Below, in pieces: positions 18,109 to 27,203 of a stretch of 64,000 nt of DNA. Each line of letters begins with the position of its first letter. The stretch's first letter is position 1. The notes beneath the pieces were generated by a model, which worked only from the letters and a program-made list of their open reading frames with translations, ran no database searches and had not been told where the DNA came from. The stretch comes from Ravibacter sp964559125. Its GTDB lineage: Bacteria > Bacteroidota > Bacteroidia > Cytophagales > Spirosomataceae. Both the position numbers and the translations under genes were made by a program. The stretch lies in NCBI GenBank assembly GCA_964559125.1, contig CAZLGW010000008.1:124001-188000 (forward strand), read 5' to 3'.

Positions 18109-19611
18109 ATGGAGAACAGGAGAACATTTCTGAAAGCAATTGCTGCCCTGCCCCTGGCAACGTCTGTTGAAAAAGAAGTTACCGGCCATTTTCAGCCGGA
18201 GGAGGCATCGGTTTCACTGAAAAAAATAGGAACTGTCAGGATCAAAACACCGAAAGAGATCAAAAAATCTCCGTTCGGCATAGGCTGTGAAACCCTCGAC
18301 AGATCGCTCTGGGATCCGAAAGAAGTCTACCCGTGGATGGACGATCTGTCTGTAAAATGGGCCCGCCTTCAAACCGGATGGACCCGTGTGGAGAAACAGA
18401 AAGGCGCCTACGACTGGCAGTGGCTCGACGAAAGCGTTGACGGACTGATAGAACGGGGTTTTACGCCGTTTTTCAATGTCGGGTATGGTAATACTCACTA
18501 TACCGAAGGAGATATGGGCTACCATCCGCTGCTAAGCGCTGAGGCGCTGGCTGCGTGGAAGAAGTTTGTGGTAGCCCTCACGAAACGCTATAAAAACAAA
18601 ATCACCCACTACGAGATCTGGAACGAACCCAATCTCGGCGGCTTCTGGAAGCCCGACAAAGTGGATCCCAAAAAGTATGTGCAGCTGGTAAAAGAAATGG
18701 TTCCGTTGATCAGGCAGAATGCTCCGGATGCGGTAATTGTCGGAGGCGTCGTATCACGGCTGCCTTTTACCTACATCAAAGTGCTTTTCGAAGAAGGGCT
18801 GGGAGACCTGATCGATATCTTCTCCTTTCATCCCTATACGACCATCCCTGAAAGCTATAACGATAGGATCGTCGCACTGAGAAAGCTGGTAAAAAGTTAC
18901 AATCCTTCCATCGAAATATGGCAGGGGGAAAATGGCTTTGCTTCTGAGCCCAACTCCACCGGATTTTTGGGAGAAGGGCCATGGACAGAAAATATCCAGG
19001 CTAAAATCATGCTGCGGCGATTGCTTACCGACTGCTCACTGGATCTGCCGATGACCCTCTGGTTCCTGATCGTCGATCTGCACGACTATCCAAAAGGCAC
19101 CGGTAAGGTGAACTATAAAGGAATTCTCAGAACCAAGCCGGAAATCGCACCTAAAGTAGCCTTCAAAGCTTTGCAGAACCTGGGAAGCCTCGTACATGGG
19201 GACGTGAGAACGACGAATTCGCTGATCTACCTCCTGGATGGCGAAAAGGCAGCCGGGGAAGAAGAATACGCCCGCATCGGAAACGGGATAGAAGCCACTC
19301 TGCACGAGACCAGGGCCACAACACTCAAAACAGACAACGGAACGGTCCTGGCATACTGGTCTACCGCAAAAGCCGGGGACGCTCCTCTCAGCAAAAGCGT
19401 CCACCTTTTCCTGTGGGATTGGGAAGAACAGGGCTTCAGCGACCCCGTACTGGTCGATCCGTTTCTCGGTACCATTCACGAAATACCCGATCACCAGCGA
19501 TTCTACGATCGCGACAAGTACCGGATCAGCCAGGAGGCACAATTGTTCAGGCGGATCCCGCTACAGGATTACCCCTTGCTGATTATGGAAAAAAGCCGGG
19601 TTATTCAATAA
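18109..19611 (+). CDS. Clan GH-A glycoside hydrolase (GH39-like) with Tat-type leader
   Basis: A 500-residue member of the same local family as the genes at 12649 and 14091. It has acid/base Glu173 in E-I-W-N-E-P and nucleophile Glu274 in W-Q-G-E-N-G. Unlike them it begins with N-R-R-T-F-L-K, a good twin-arginine signal, and has an insertion around residues 375-420 before the closing beta domain. Retaining hydrolysis of a beta-linked chain outside the cytosol is expected. It follows the alpha/alpha-barrel gene by 3 bp. Different export routes for related enzymes of one operon are odd and may reflect different folding needs or compartments. Confidence 0.72.
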   Translation: MENRRTFLKAIAALPLATSVEKEVTGHFQPEEASVSLKKIGTVRIKTPKEIKKSPFGIGCETLDRSLWDPKEVYPWMDDLSVKWARLQTGWTRVEKQKGAYDWQWLDESVDGLIERGFTPFFNVGYGNTHYTEGDMGYHPLLSAEALAAWKKFVVALTKRYKNKITHYEIWNEPNLGGFWKPDKVDPKKYVQLVKEMVPLIRQNAPDAVIVGGVVSRLPFTYIKVLFEEGLGDLIDIFSFHPYTTIPESYNDRIVALRKLVKSYNPSIEIWQGENGFASEPNSTGFLGEGPWTENIQAKIMLRRLLTDCSLDLPMTLWFLIVDLHDYPKGTGKVNYKGILRTKPEIAPKVAFKALQNLGSLVHGDVRTTNSLIYLLDGEKAAGEEEYARIGNGIEATLHETRATTLKTDNGTVLAYWSTAKAGDAPLSKSVHLFLWDWEEQGFSDPVLVDPFLGTIHEIPDHQRFYDRDKYRISQEAQLFRRIPLQDYPLLIMEKSRVIQ

Positions 19612-19618
19612 AATACCT

Positions 19619-21295
19619 ATGAAACCCCTGAGCCTTCTTACGATACTGCTGACTCTGGCAAGCCTCTCCTCTCGGAGTGCTGAAGGCGTTTGGGATGTCT
19701 TTGCCTTCGGCGCCAAAGGCGATGGCCGGACCATGGACACCCGGGCCATTCAGAATGCCGTTGACCAATGTCATCAGGCCGGTGGCGGGAAAGTATACCT
19801 GCATAGCGGCAGATTCCTTTCGGGCACTATTTATTTGAAAGACAATGTCGCTCTTTATATAGAAGCAGGAGCTGTTTTACTGGGAAGCAATAACCTGGAC
19901 GACTACCCGATTATTCCTTCGAAATATCCATCCTATACCGGTGAATTTGTCACTAATAAAATGCTGATCTATGCGGAAGATGCCCAGAACATCGGGGTGC
20001 TCGGCAGAGGTCTCATCGACGGCAGAGGGGATGATTGGGCAGACGGCCCCTACGGCTCTCCCTCTTTCAGTATACGGCCAAGAATTATCCACTTCAGAGG
20101 ATGTGACAACATACAGGTAAAAGACGTTACTCTATACAATTCAGCTTCCTGGGTGCAGTTTTACCAGTCGTGCAGGAATCTGGTAATTGACGGTATTACG
20201 GTCGACAGCCGTGAAAATAAGGATATTGAAAAGCCGCGCTATGCTGATGTCCGCGGCCGGAATACCGACGGCCTCGACCTGGTGGACTGTGAAAAAGTGA
20301 GGGTTTCCAATTGCTATATCAACAGCGGAGATGACGCGATTTGCCTCAAAAGCCTTTCTCCCGACGAGGCTTGCCGGGATATTACAATCAGTAACTGTAT
20401 TGTGAGCTCTAATGCTTCGGGTATTAAGATCGGCACCGAGTCTGCCGGGACTTTCGAAGATATTACCATTCAAAACTGCGTGGTGTTTGATACGCGTGTC
20501 GATGCGATAAGTCTTATGACTGTTGACGGTGCAAGATTGGAAAGGGTGAGCATCTCGAATATTACGGCAAGAAATATTAAAGGGGCCGCCATTTTTATCC
20601 GCCTGGGGACACGAAACCGACCATATAGAAAAAATGCTTCTGTTAATACGCCGGGCCTCAGAGACGTTTTGATCGAAAATGTCCAGGGTACACGGATCAG
20701 CGGCTTCGGGTGCTCTGTTACCGGCCTGCCCGGCGCTGAGCTTGAAAACATTGTGCTCCGTCGCATCAATCTCGAGTTTGAAGGAGGAAACAGAGCTTTA
20801 GACCTGGACAATCGTACGCAGAAGGATAGCGGCCGGTCTTCCCTTAGCTACGAGGCAGTTATGCAGGAAATAAACCGCGATATTCCGGAAAAGGCAGAAG
20901 CATATCCCCGCGGTGAAATGTTCGGCCGGCTTCCCGCCTACGGCTTCTATTTACGTCATGTCCGGAATATCACACTTGACCAGGTAAGGCTGCGTTTCGC
21001 TGAGGAAGATTTCCGCCCGGCGGTGGTAGGCGATAACGTGGAACACCTGGAAATCAGTAGTCTAAAAGCTGAGGGGACTTCAAAAACGCCCGAGCTGATC
21101 CGGCTGGTGAATGCACGGGATGCGGTTATTTCGTCAAGCTCCCCTCTTTCAGATATCCCGCTCTTTCTTTCCGTGCGGGGAGAGAAGTCCGGAAAAATAA
21201 CATTTCTGAATAATGATCTTAGAAAAGCAGCCCGGAAATCCGAAGTCAAAGAGGCCCCGGAATCTGTGCTAAGGGAAATCAATACTATAGAATGA
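19619..21295 (+). CDS. GH28-family pectinase-like protein, copy 1
   Basis: A 558-residue exported right-handed beta-helix protein. The N-terminal F-G-A-K-G-D-G-x-x-D-T module and the GH28 core are clear: N-T-D-G-L-D, then N-S-G-D-D-A-I-C-L-K-S with Asp238/Asp239, then S-G-I-K-I-G-T-E-S. The G-H-G motif of classical polygalacturonases is not seen at its usual place, so specificity may differ (for example exo-action or rhamnogalacturonan and related backbones). GH28 enzymes hydrolyse alpha-galacturonosyl links by inversion. It is a tandem paralogue of the gene at 21334 and starts 7 bp after the GH-A gene, in the same operon. Confidence 0.82.
   Translation: MKPLSLLTILLTLASLSSRSAEGVWDVFAFGAKGDGRTMDTRAIQNAVDQCHQAGGGKVYLHSGRFLSGTIYLKDNVALYIEAGAVLLGSNNLDDYPIIPSKYPSYTGEFVTNKMLIYAEDAQNIGVLGRGLIDGRGDDWADGPYGSPSFSIRPRIIHFRGCDNIQVKDVTLYNSASWVQFYQSCRNLVIDGITVDSRENKDIEKPRYADVRGRNTDGLDLVDCEKVRVSNCYINSGDDAICLKSLSPDEACRDITISNCIVSSNASGIKIGTESAGTFEDITIQNCVVFDTRVDAISLMTVDGARLERVSISNITARNIKGAAIFIRLGTRNRPYRKNASVNTPGLRDVLIENVQGTRISGFGCSVTGLPGAELENIVLRRINLEFEGGNRALDLDNRTQKDSGRSSLSYEAVMQEINRDIPEKAEAYPRGEMFGRLPAYGFYLRHVRNITLDQVRLRFAEEDFRPAVVGDNVEHLEISSLKAEGTSKTPELIRLVNARDAVISSSSPLSDIPLFLSVRGEKSGKITFLNNDLRKAARKSEVKEAPESVLREINTIE
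19763..19812 (+). repeat. 50-bp exact repeat inside GH28 copy 1
   Basis: This stretch is identical to 21496-21545 in the adjacent GH28 paralogue. It encodes D-Q-C-H-Q-A-G-G-G-K-V-Y-L-H-S-G. The flanking codons differ freely, so the identity includes synonymous sites. Confidence 0.85.
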
Positions 21296-21333
21296 AAGTT
21301 TTTTTTCCTTATAAACACTGACCATTCCTGACC

Positions 21334-22983
21334 ATGAAACGATTACTGATTATACTCTGCCTGTTTTCGCTCTGCCACTTCACAGCTACAGGACAATCCA
21401 AAGAAGTCCGGCTGCCGGGCATCAGGGACGTCTACGACCTGGGAGCAAAAGGAGACGGGCAGACACCGGATACGAAAGCCATCCAGGCAGCCATAGACCA
21501 ATGTCATCAGGCCGGTGGCGGGAAAGTATACCTGCATAGCGGCAGGTTCCTCTCCGGAACGCTTTACCTCAAAAGCAACGTCACGCTCCATATCGAAGCC
21601 GGCGCCGTCCTGCTTGGAAGCGAAAATGCAGACGACTACCCCAATGCCGGTTCAGTATACCCTACCTACGTTTCGGATACCATGACCAGCAAAGCGTTTA
21701 TTTATGCAGAAAACGTCAAAAACATAGCGATTGAAGGCAGGGGGACCATCGACGGAAGAGGAGACCTGATCGATAAAAGAGGCCTCAACGACGCCTATCT
21801 TTTTCCTTCGTTTATGTACCGCCCCAGGATCATTCATATCAGGGGCTCAGAAAATGTCCGCATCCAGGATGTCACCCTTTTTAATTCCGGATCGTGGGTA
21901 CAGACCTACCAGCAGTGCACCAATCTTATCATTAATGGCATTACTGTAGACAGCAGGGAAAATAAAGATGTGGAGCAAAAGAACCGCGAACACGCCGTTA
22001 AGCATCGCAATACCGACGGGCTGGACGTGGTAGACTGTGAAAAAGTCCGTATCACCAACTGCCTCATCAACTCCGGCGATGATGCGATCTGCCTGAAAAG
22101 CTTTTCCCCGGACAAGTTCTGCAGGGATATTACGATTTCCAATTGTATTGTCAGCGCGGGCGCCAGCGGGATTAAGATCGGTACCGAAACAGCCGGTGCA
22201 TTTGAAGATATTACGGTGCAGAACTGTGTGGTGTATGATACCTGGGGAGAAGGCATTGCCATCATGACCGCCGACGGGGCACGGATCGAGCGGGTGAATA
22301 TCTCCGGTATTTCGCTTAGAAATATCAAGAGATCGGGAATCTTTATCAGGCTGAACACGCGAAACCGCACTTACGGGAGTAATACTTCCGTTAACAAACC
22401 CCATCTCAGGGATATTATCATAGAAAACGTACAGGGCTCGCGGCTGGCTTCGCTGGGTTGCTCCATTACGGGGATAGAAGGACTTCCTCTTGAAAATATA
22501 GTATTAAGCAATATCAATCTTACTTTCGAGGGAGGCGTGAGGTCAGCGCCCGCAGTTTCGGAAATTCCTGAAAAACGAAATGCCTATCCGGCAGGGGCCA
22601 TGTTCGGGCCTGCTTTGCCCGCTTACGGCTTTTTCATCCGGCATGTAAACGGCATTGCGCTCGATAATATCCGTCTGAAGTTTTCTGAGGAAGATACCCG
22701 GCCTGCGATCGTATGCAGCAATACCGACAACCTGGAAATAAGGCGGTTAAAAGCCGGAGGGACCCAGGTTACACCTGCTTTGATCCATCTGGAAAACACG
22801 CGGGACGTGTTAATTTCCGAAAGCCGGTCTCTATCGCCGGTTCCGGTCTTTGTCGCAATGCACGGAAGCGGATCCCGGAACCTGGCGCTGATCGGCAATA
22901 ATCTGAAGGATATCAAAAAGGCGGTCGTCTTTTCAGGCTCTGCATCTGAAAATTCACTAACGGAATTTAACAATATTAAATAA
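21334..22983 (+). CDS. GH28-family pectinase-like protein, copy 2
   Basis: A 549-residue exported protein colinear with the gene before it. It has a signal peptide ending A-T-G-Q, then D-L-G-A-K-G-D-G-Q-T-P-D-T, N-T-D-G-L-D, N-S-G-D-D-A-I-C-L-K-S with Asp249/Asp250 and S-G-I-K-I-G-T-E-T. Like copy 1 it lacks an evident G-H-G motif. One 50-bp block near the 5' end is identical between the two copies although the flanks have diverged. The likely role is hydrolysis of an acidic backbone outside the cytosol. The 38-bp gap to copy 1 shows no promoter, so both are read together. Confidence 0.82.
   Translation: MKRLLIILCLFSLCHFTATGQSKEVRLPGIRDVYDLGAKGDGQTPDTKAIQAAIDQCHQAGGGKVYLHSGRFLSGTLYLKSNVTLHIEAGAVLLGSENADDYPNAGSVYPTYVSDTMTSKAFIYAENVKNIAIEGRGTIDGRGDLIDKRGLNDAYLFPSFMYRPRIIHIRGSENVRIQDVTLFNSGSWVQTYQQCTNLIINGITVDSRENKDVEQKNREHAVKHRNTDGLDVVDCEKVRITNCLINSGDDAICLKSFSPDKFCRDITISNCIVSAGASGIKIGTETAGAFEDITVQNCVVYDTWGEGIAIMTADGARIERVNISGISLRNIKRSGIFIRLNTRNRTYGSNTSVNKPHLRDIIIENVQGSRLASLGCSITGIEGLPLENIVLSNINLTFEGGVRSAPAVSEIPEKRNAYPAGAMFGPALPAYGFFIRHVNGIALDNIRLKFSEEDTRPAIVCSNTDNLEIRRLKAGGTQVTPALIHLENTRDVLISESRSLSPVPVFVAMHGSGSRNLALIGNNLKDIKKAVVFSGSASENSLTEFNNIK
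21496..21545 (+). repeat. 50-bp exact repeat inside GH28 copy 2
   Basis: This is the partner of 19763-19812, identical at all 50 bases. Recent gene conversion between the tandem paralogues is the simplest explanation. Confidence 0.85.
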
Positions 22984-23005
22984 CGAAACCCCTACCTGTT
23001 TAGCT

Positions 23006-23731
23006 ATGACCTCCCTGGCTATGAAAAAGACTGGATTCAGCTCCCTGAAAATCGCGTTGGTATTGTTCCCCGCTATGGTGCTGCTTTCTTTCACGAAAGA
23101 CCTCCCGTCCGTTTTTCTTATCGGCGACAGCATCTCGATCCAATATGGGCCTTACCTGGCAAAGTACACAGACGGCGTCATACAACTCAGCCGGAAAAAG
23201 GATGACGGCAACGCGCTGAAAAACCTGGACGTCCCTACGGGCGCCAATGGCGGAGACTCCCGGATGGTACTGGAATATCTCAGGAGCAAGCTCCGGGATC
23301 CCGGCTTTCAGCCCGACTATCTCGTGTTGAATTGCGGACTGCACGACATCAAACGTAACCCGGAGTCAGGAAAAATACAGGTAACAGAAGCGGAATACAG
23401 GAGCAACCTATCGGCCATCATATCTCTGCTGAAAGAAAAAAATATCAGACCGGTATGGATACGGACTACAGCCGTTGTAGATACGATCCATAACAGCCGT
23501 TCCGGGTCTTTCAAAAGATACGCCCGGGATCTTAGTATATATAACGGGATCGCTGATCAGGTTTGCAAAGAAAACAATATCCCCGAAATTGACCTTTACG
23601 GCTTTACCTGGCGCCTGGGCATAACGCAGTTTACTGATCATGTGCATTACAAAGAGGAAGCGCGGGCACTCCAGGCTGCTTTCATAACGGGTCAGCTTAT
23701 AGAGATAATCAAAAAAATTACCCTTGATTAA
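23006..23731 (+). CDS. SGNH/GDSL hydrolase, probable carbohydrate esterase
   Basis: A 241-residue exported protein (an alternative start at 23021 gives 236). SGNH blocks are present: I-G-D-S-I with the nucleophile Ser42, N-G-G-D-S as the glycine block, N-C-G-L-H-D in place of the usual G-x-N-D block, and Asp211 and His214 in D-H-V-H-Y. Family members remove acetyl or other acyl groups from sugars, which fits its place at the end of the glycan-degrading operon, 22 bp after GH28 copy 2. The substrate is inferred. Confidence 0.8.
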   Translation: MTSLAMKKTGFSSLKIALVLFPAMVLLSFTKDLPSVFLIGDSISIQYGPYLAKYTDGVIQLSRKKDDGNALKNLDVPTGANGGDSRMVLEYLRSKLRDPGFQPDYLVLNCGLHDIKRNPESGKIQVTEAEYRSNLSAIISLLKEKNIRPVWIRTTAVVDTIHNSRSGSFKRYARDLSIYNGIADQVCKENNIPEIDLYGFTWRLGITQFTDHVHYKEEARALQAAFITGQLIEIIKKITLD

Positions 23732-23839
23732 TATACCTCATATATAGGAATGAAAAGGTACCAAAAAGCTATAGCCAACTTTTTTCAAAAGGTTTGGAAA
23801 CAGATTCATAAAAGCCCCCAACAAAAAACAAAACAACTC

Positions 23840-23904
23840 TTTGACGATCCGCCTAATCTTTATATTATTGTATAGTAAAATTATTATTTAATTATATTAA
23901 ATTT
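23840..23904 (+). promoter_or_regulatory. Putative symporter promoter with shared 41-bp element
   Basis: TTTG (23840-23843) is followed after 19 bases by TATTATTG (23863-23870), one base off TAnnTTTG. Bases 23864-23904 match the element at 6465-6505 ahead of susC at 34 of 41 positions. The 232-bp gap from 23732 to 23963 holds no gene and turns AT-rich just here, so a second promoter of the locus is likely. Confidence 0.45.
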
Positions 23905-23963
23905 AAGATACCAGATTCATTTTCCAGCGCTATCAGATGGACCATCCTTAACCGGTTTCCCTT

Positions 23964-25655
23964 ATGCAAACCTTAACCACCCTGGACTATTGGGCTGTAG
24001 CCATTTACATGCTGCTGATGGCAGGAATAGGCCTCTTCCTGGGGAAATTCATCAAAAATATCGGTGACTATTTCAAGGGAGGCAATGCCATTCCCTGGGT
24101 GTCAGGCGCCATTTCCAACTTCATGACCAAATTCAGCACCTTCATCTTCGTCGCCTATGCCGGGATCGCCTACGAGCACGGGTTTGTGGCGTTGACGCTC
24201 ATCTGGAGTACGGTGCTGCCTGCTTTGATCGGTGTGGCTTTCTTCGCCAGACGCTGGCGCCGGGCCGGGATCATGACCCCTATGGAGTTTCTCGAAACCC
24301 GCTATAATATGCCCGTTCGCCAGCTCTTCTCATGGCTGGGAGTCTTTTTCAAAATCCTCGACAACATGGTGAGACTCTACGCGCTCGGCCTGTTTGTCAC
24401 CGCTGCTACCCCGCTGAGCCTGGAGATGTCCATCCTGGTTTGCGGCATCATTGTAGCCCTTTACACGGTAGTGGGCGGCCTGTGGGCAGTGGTGATTACG
24501 GATGTCGTCCAGTTTATCATACTGATGGTTGCTACGCTCATCCTGGTTCCGCTTACGATCCAGGCGGCGGGAGGACTTTCTCAGATGAAGCTGGCAATAC
24601 CGGAACACTTCACCTGGTTTAACGGTCCGAAGGGAATGCCTTTGTTCCTCATGGTCTACTACCTGATGATCCTGGTCAAATACAGCGGTAACTGGACCTT
24701 CATCCAGCGCTTTTACAGCGTCCGCGATGAAAAAGCCAGCGAGAAGCAGGGACTTCTCACAGCCGTTTTCTTTTTCCTGTTCCCGGTCATTTTCCTGTTT
24801 CCGTCCATTGCGGCCAAGGCCATTATCCCCGACCTGGCAAACCCTGAAATGGCTTATGTAAGTGTATGTCTGAAGCTGTTGCCAACGGGCATCATGGGAC
24901 TGATGGTTGCGGCCATGTTTGCCGCTACCATGTCGGTGTTGAGCGGGGAATACAATGTAACAGCCGGGGTACTGACTAAAGATATCTACCAGCGGCTCTT
25001 CAACCCCGGAGCCAAAGGAAAGGAAATCCTCTGGGTAGGCAGGCTGATGACGTTATTTCTCGGGGCGCTGATTACGGTAGGGGCGCTGTATGTCGGTGGG
25101 TTCGGCGGCGCTTTCGAAGCAAACAAGCTGTTTACGGGGCTTTTTGCGCTCCCCATGACCCTGCCGCTCGTACTGGGTATCGTGCTGAAACGCCCGCGCC
25201 CGTGGGGAGCGCTGGCTACAGTATTCGGCGGGATGATCCTGGGATTGTTCCTGAACAGCCGGCCGGACGTTTCCTGGGAAATGGCTACCTTGATAGAGAT
25301 TATAGCGTGCGTAGCCATTTACCTGATCTCCGGCATTATCCCTTCCCGGGATTCGGCTTATGTTCAGCGGGTAGAAGCATTTTTCAGGAAGCTTGCCACC
25401 CCGCTTACTGAATCAGAAAAACCAAAGGTAGATCCCGGCTTCATACGGGTTATGAACAGGCTCTATGCAGTGGCGCTGGTAGTTACAGGCCTTTTATTTG
25501 CAGCGATGAGTATACCGTCCATTCGGGTTACCAGCGGACAGCTGGCTTTCGGCGCCGGTCTTTTGTGTCTCGTCGTAGCTGTTTTCCTCTGGACAAAAAA
25601 TGCTTCGTCAAAAGTCCGGACGGAAATAGTAAAAGAAACAGAACTCAACACATAA
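23964..25655 (+). CDS. Sodium:solute symporter (SSS family)
   Basis: A 563-residue inner-membrane protein with about 13-14 hydrophobic segments. It starts with the N-terminal D-Y-W-A-V-A-I-Y-M-L-L-M-A-G-I-G-L and G-D-Y-F-K-G-G-N-A-I-P-W of this family, and it carries W-S-T-V-L-P-A-L-I-G-V-A-F-F-A-R-R-W-R. SSS carriers couple sodium entry to sugars, uronates or other small molecules. The promoter element shared with susC suggests it brings the same imported sugar across the inner membrane. It opens a second rightward unit followed by catabolic genes. Confidence 0.9.
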   Translation: MQTLTTLDYWAVAIYMLLMAGIGLFLGKFIKNIGDYFKGGNAIPWVSGAISNFMTKFSTFIFVAYAGIAYEHGFVALTLIWSTVLPALIGVAFFARRWRRAGIMTPMEFLETRYNMPVRQLFSWLGVFFKILDNMVRLYALGLFVTAATPLSLEMSILVCGIIVALYTVVGGLWAVVITDVVQFIILMVATLILVPLTIQAAGGLSQMKLAIPEHFTWFNGPKGMPLFLMVYYLMILVKYSGNWTFIQRFYSVRDEKASEKQGLLTAVFFFLFPVIFLFPSIAAKAIIPDLANPEMAYVSVCLKLLPTGIMGLMVAAMFAATMSVLSGEYNVTAGVLTKDIYQRLFNPGAKGKEILWVGRLMTLFLGALITVGALYVGGFGGAFEANKLFTGLFALPMTLPLVLGIVLKRPRPWGALATVFGGMILGLFLNSRPDVSWEMATLIEIIACVAIYLISGIIPSRDSAYVQRVEAFFRKLATPLTESEKPKVDPGFIRVMNRLYAVALVVTGLLFAAMSIPSIRVTSGQLAFGAGLLCLVVAVFLWTKNASSKVRTEIVKETELNT

Positions 25656-25724
25656 AACAACCCTATCACATTATTTCATTACAACATTGTCTCATCGCCC
25701 CATCATCATATCTTTTCATCAAAA

Positions 25725-26426
25725 ATGAACTACATCGAAAACAAAGTATACTTTATCACAGGAGCATCCGCCGGAATAGGAAAAGCAACGGCCATCACAC
25801 TTCTGGAATCAGGAGGAAAAGTATTTGATTTCAGCAGGAGGAGAAAGCTCATTGATACCTTCCGGCACGAAAATCTCCGGTCTTTCCAGGGTGATGTAAC
25901 ATCGGAAGCAGATGTCGCAGCGGGTTTTGCGGCCTGCCTGGAAGCCTTCGGCACAGTTGATGTCCTGATCAATAACGCAGGTATAGGACTGCTCACCACC
26001 GACCTTTCCGAAACCGACCTGGAAACCTATGAAACGATGGTAAACGTAAATATGAAAGGGGTTTTCCTGTGCAACAGGGAGGCGCTTAAAATCATGAAAC
26101 CCAGGCAACAGGGGCACATCATCTCCGTTATTTCTATGGGAGGACAGCGTACTAACGCTAACGCTCCGGTGTACTGCGCCTCCAAATTCGGTGCCAGGGG
26201 GCTCAGCAGCGGTCTGGCCGATCAGGCTATAAAGCTGGGCATCAAAGTGACCGACGTAAATCCCGGCCCTACCGACAGCGAATACTGGGGTGACCGGAAA
26301 GTACCCCGTGAAAAATTCCTCAAAACCGAAGATGTTGCCAGGGTGATCTGCTTCGTGCTCAATCAACCTCCCGACGTGCTCATCCGGGAAATCAACTTTG
26401 ATAACATTAAATTCCTTGCCGGATAG
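25725..26426 (+). CDS. Short-chain dehydrogenase/reductase
   Basis: A 233-residue SDR with the cofactor motif T-G-A-S-A-G-I-G near residue 13, N-N-A-G near 84, and the catalytic Ser and Y-C-A-S-K. It is shorter than KduD and lacks KduD's C-terminal signature, so it is a different enzyme, probably an NAD(P)-dependent oxidoreductase for a sugar acid or aldehyde. It lies 69 bp after the symporter gene and 73 bp before the RraA-like gene, in a unit that otherwise processes imported uronate. The substrate is unknown. Confidence 0.85.
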   Translation: MNYIENKVYFITGASAGIGKATAITLLESGGKVFDFSRRRKLIDTFRHENLRSFQGDVTSEADVAAGFAACLEAFGTVDVLINNAGIGLLTTDLSETDLETYETMVNVNMKGVFLCNREALKIMKPRQQGHIISVISMGGQRTNANAPVYCASKFGARGLSSGLADQAIKLGIKVTDVNPGPTDSEYWGDRKVPREKFLKTEDVARVICFVLNQPPDVLIREINFDNIKFLAG

Positions 26427-26499
26427 GAAATATATTGTCCTTTCCCGCGCCTATCCGCCAATATAAACACATCCATAGCACATAAAACTGTTTAAGACC

Positions 26500-27189
26500 A
26501 TGAATTCAACCGGCCTGGATATAAAATCGCCTTTCCCTATTTCTGTCGAGGAAATGAGAACGCGCTATCTTCGACTATACACCGGAGCTATCAATGATGT
26601 GCTACGCTTCGATTACCGGATCCACGCTACAAGCCTGCCTCCCGCATTTGCCCCATTGCGCGAAAATATGAAAATGGCAGGATTTGCCTTCACCATCAAA
26701 GGCGGCCCTGATATCACAACCGACGGTGAAATGGAAACCCGTGCGGAAATGCTGGAAGCGCTGCACCAGGATTCTGTGGTTGTATGGGATTGCACCGGCG
26801 ACACCGTCACGTCGCAATGGGGGGAGGTTATGACCATGGCAGCTATCCGCGCCGGGTGCCGCGGGGCGGTTGTCAACGGAATCCGCGACACAGAAGCCAT
26901 CCTTGACCAGCAATTCCCGGTTTTCCACAAATACAAATCCAATACTGGTATGCTCGGGAGATTCAGGATGTTCCATTACCAGAAGCCTGTGCTGATAGGT
27001 GAAGTGGTGGTCAGGCCCGGCGACTGGATATTCGGCGATATCGATGGCGTGATTGCCATCCCGCAGGAAATCGCGTATGACGTGCTTTTGGCAGCCGAAA
27101 AAATTATCAACCGGGAGAGTGAGATTAAAAAAATGGTAAAAAGCGGGATGAGTCCGACCGAAGTAGTTAAGAACGGCGGATACTTTTGA
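26500..27189 (+). CDS. RraA-like protein, possible oxo-acid aldolase
   Basis: A 229-residue cytosolic protein of the RraA/4-hydroxy-4-methyl-2-oxoglutarate aldolase fold. It has G-E-V-M-T-M-A-A-I-R-A-G-C-R-G-A-V-V-N-G, then R-D-T-E-A-I, and later W-I-F-G-D-I-D-G-V-I-A-I-P, the usual substrate- and metal-site blocks. Some members are class II pyruvate aldolases; others (RraA proper) inhibit RNase E, which does not apply here. Next to uronate genes, splitting of a keto acid into pyruvate and an aldehyde is plausible but unproven. It slightly overlaps the widest frame of the next gene. Confidence 0.8.
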   Translation: MNSTGLDIKSPFPISVEEMRTRYLRLYTGAINDVLRFDYRIHATSLPPAFAPLRENMKMAGFAFTIKGGPDITTDGEMETRAEMLEALHQDSVVVWDCTGDTVTSQWGEVMTMAAIRAGCRGAVVNGIRDTEAILDQQFPVFHKYKSNTGMLGRFRMFHYQKPVLIGEVVVRPGDWIFGDIDGVIAIPQEIAYDVLLAAEKIINRESEIKKMVKSGMSPTEVVKNGGYF

Positions 27190-27203
27190 GTGGGTGTTTG
27201 GTT

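Noticed and set aside
26500..27189. RraA-like gene as an RNase E inhibitor
   Set aside because: Its setting among sugar genes and the aldolase-type motif blocks fit a metabolic member of the fold better than RraA proper.
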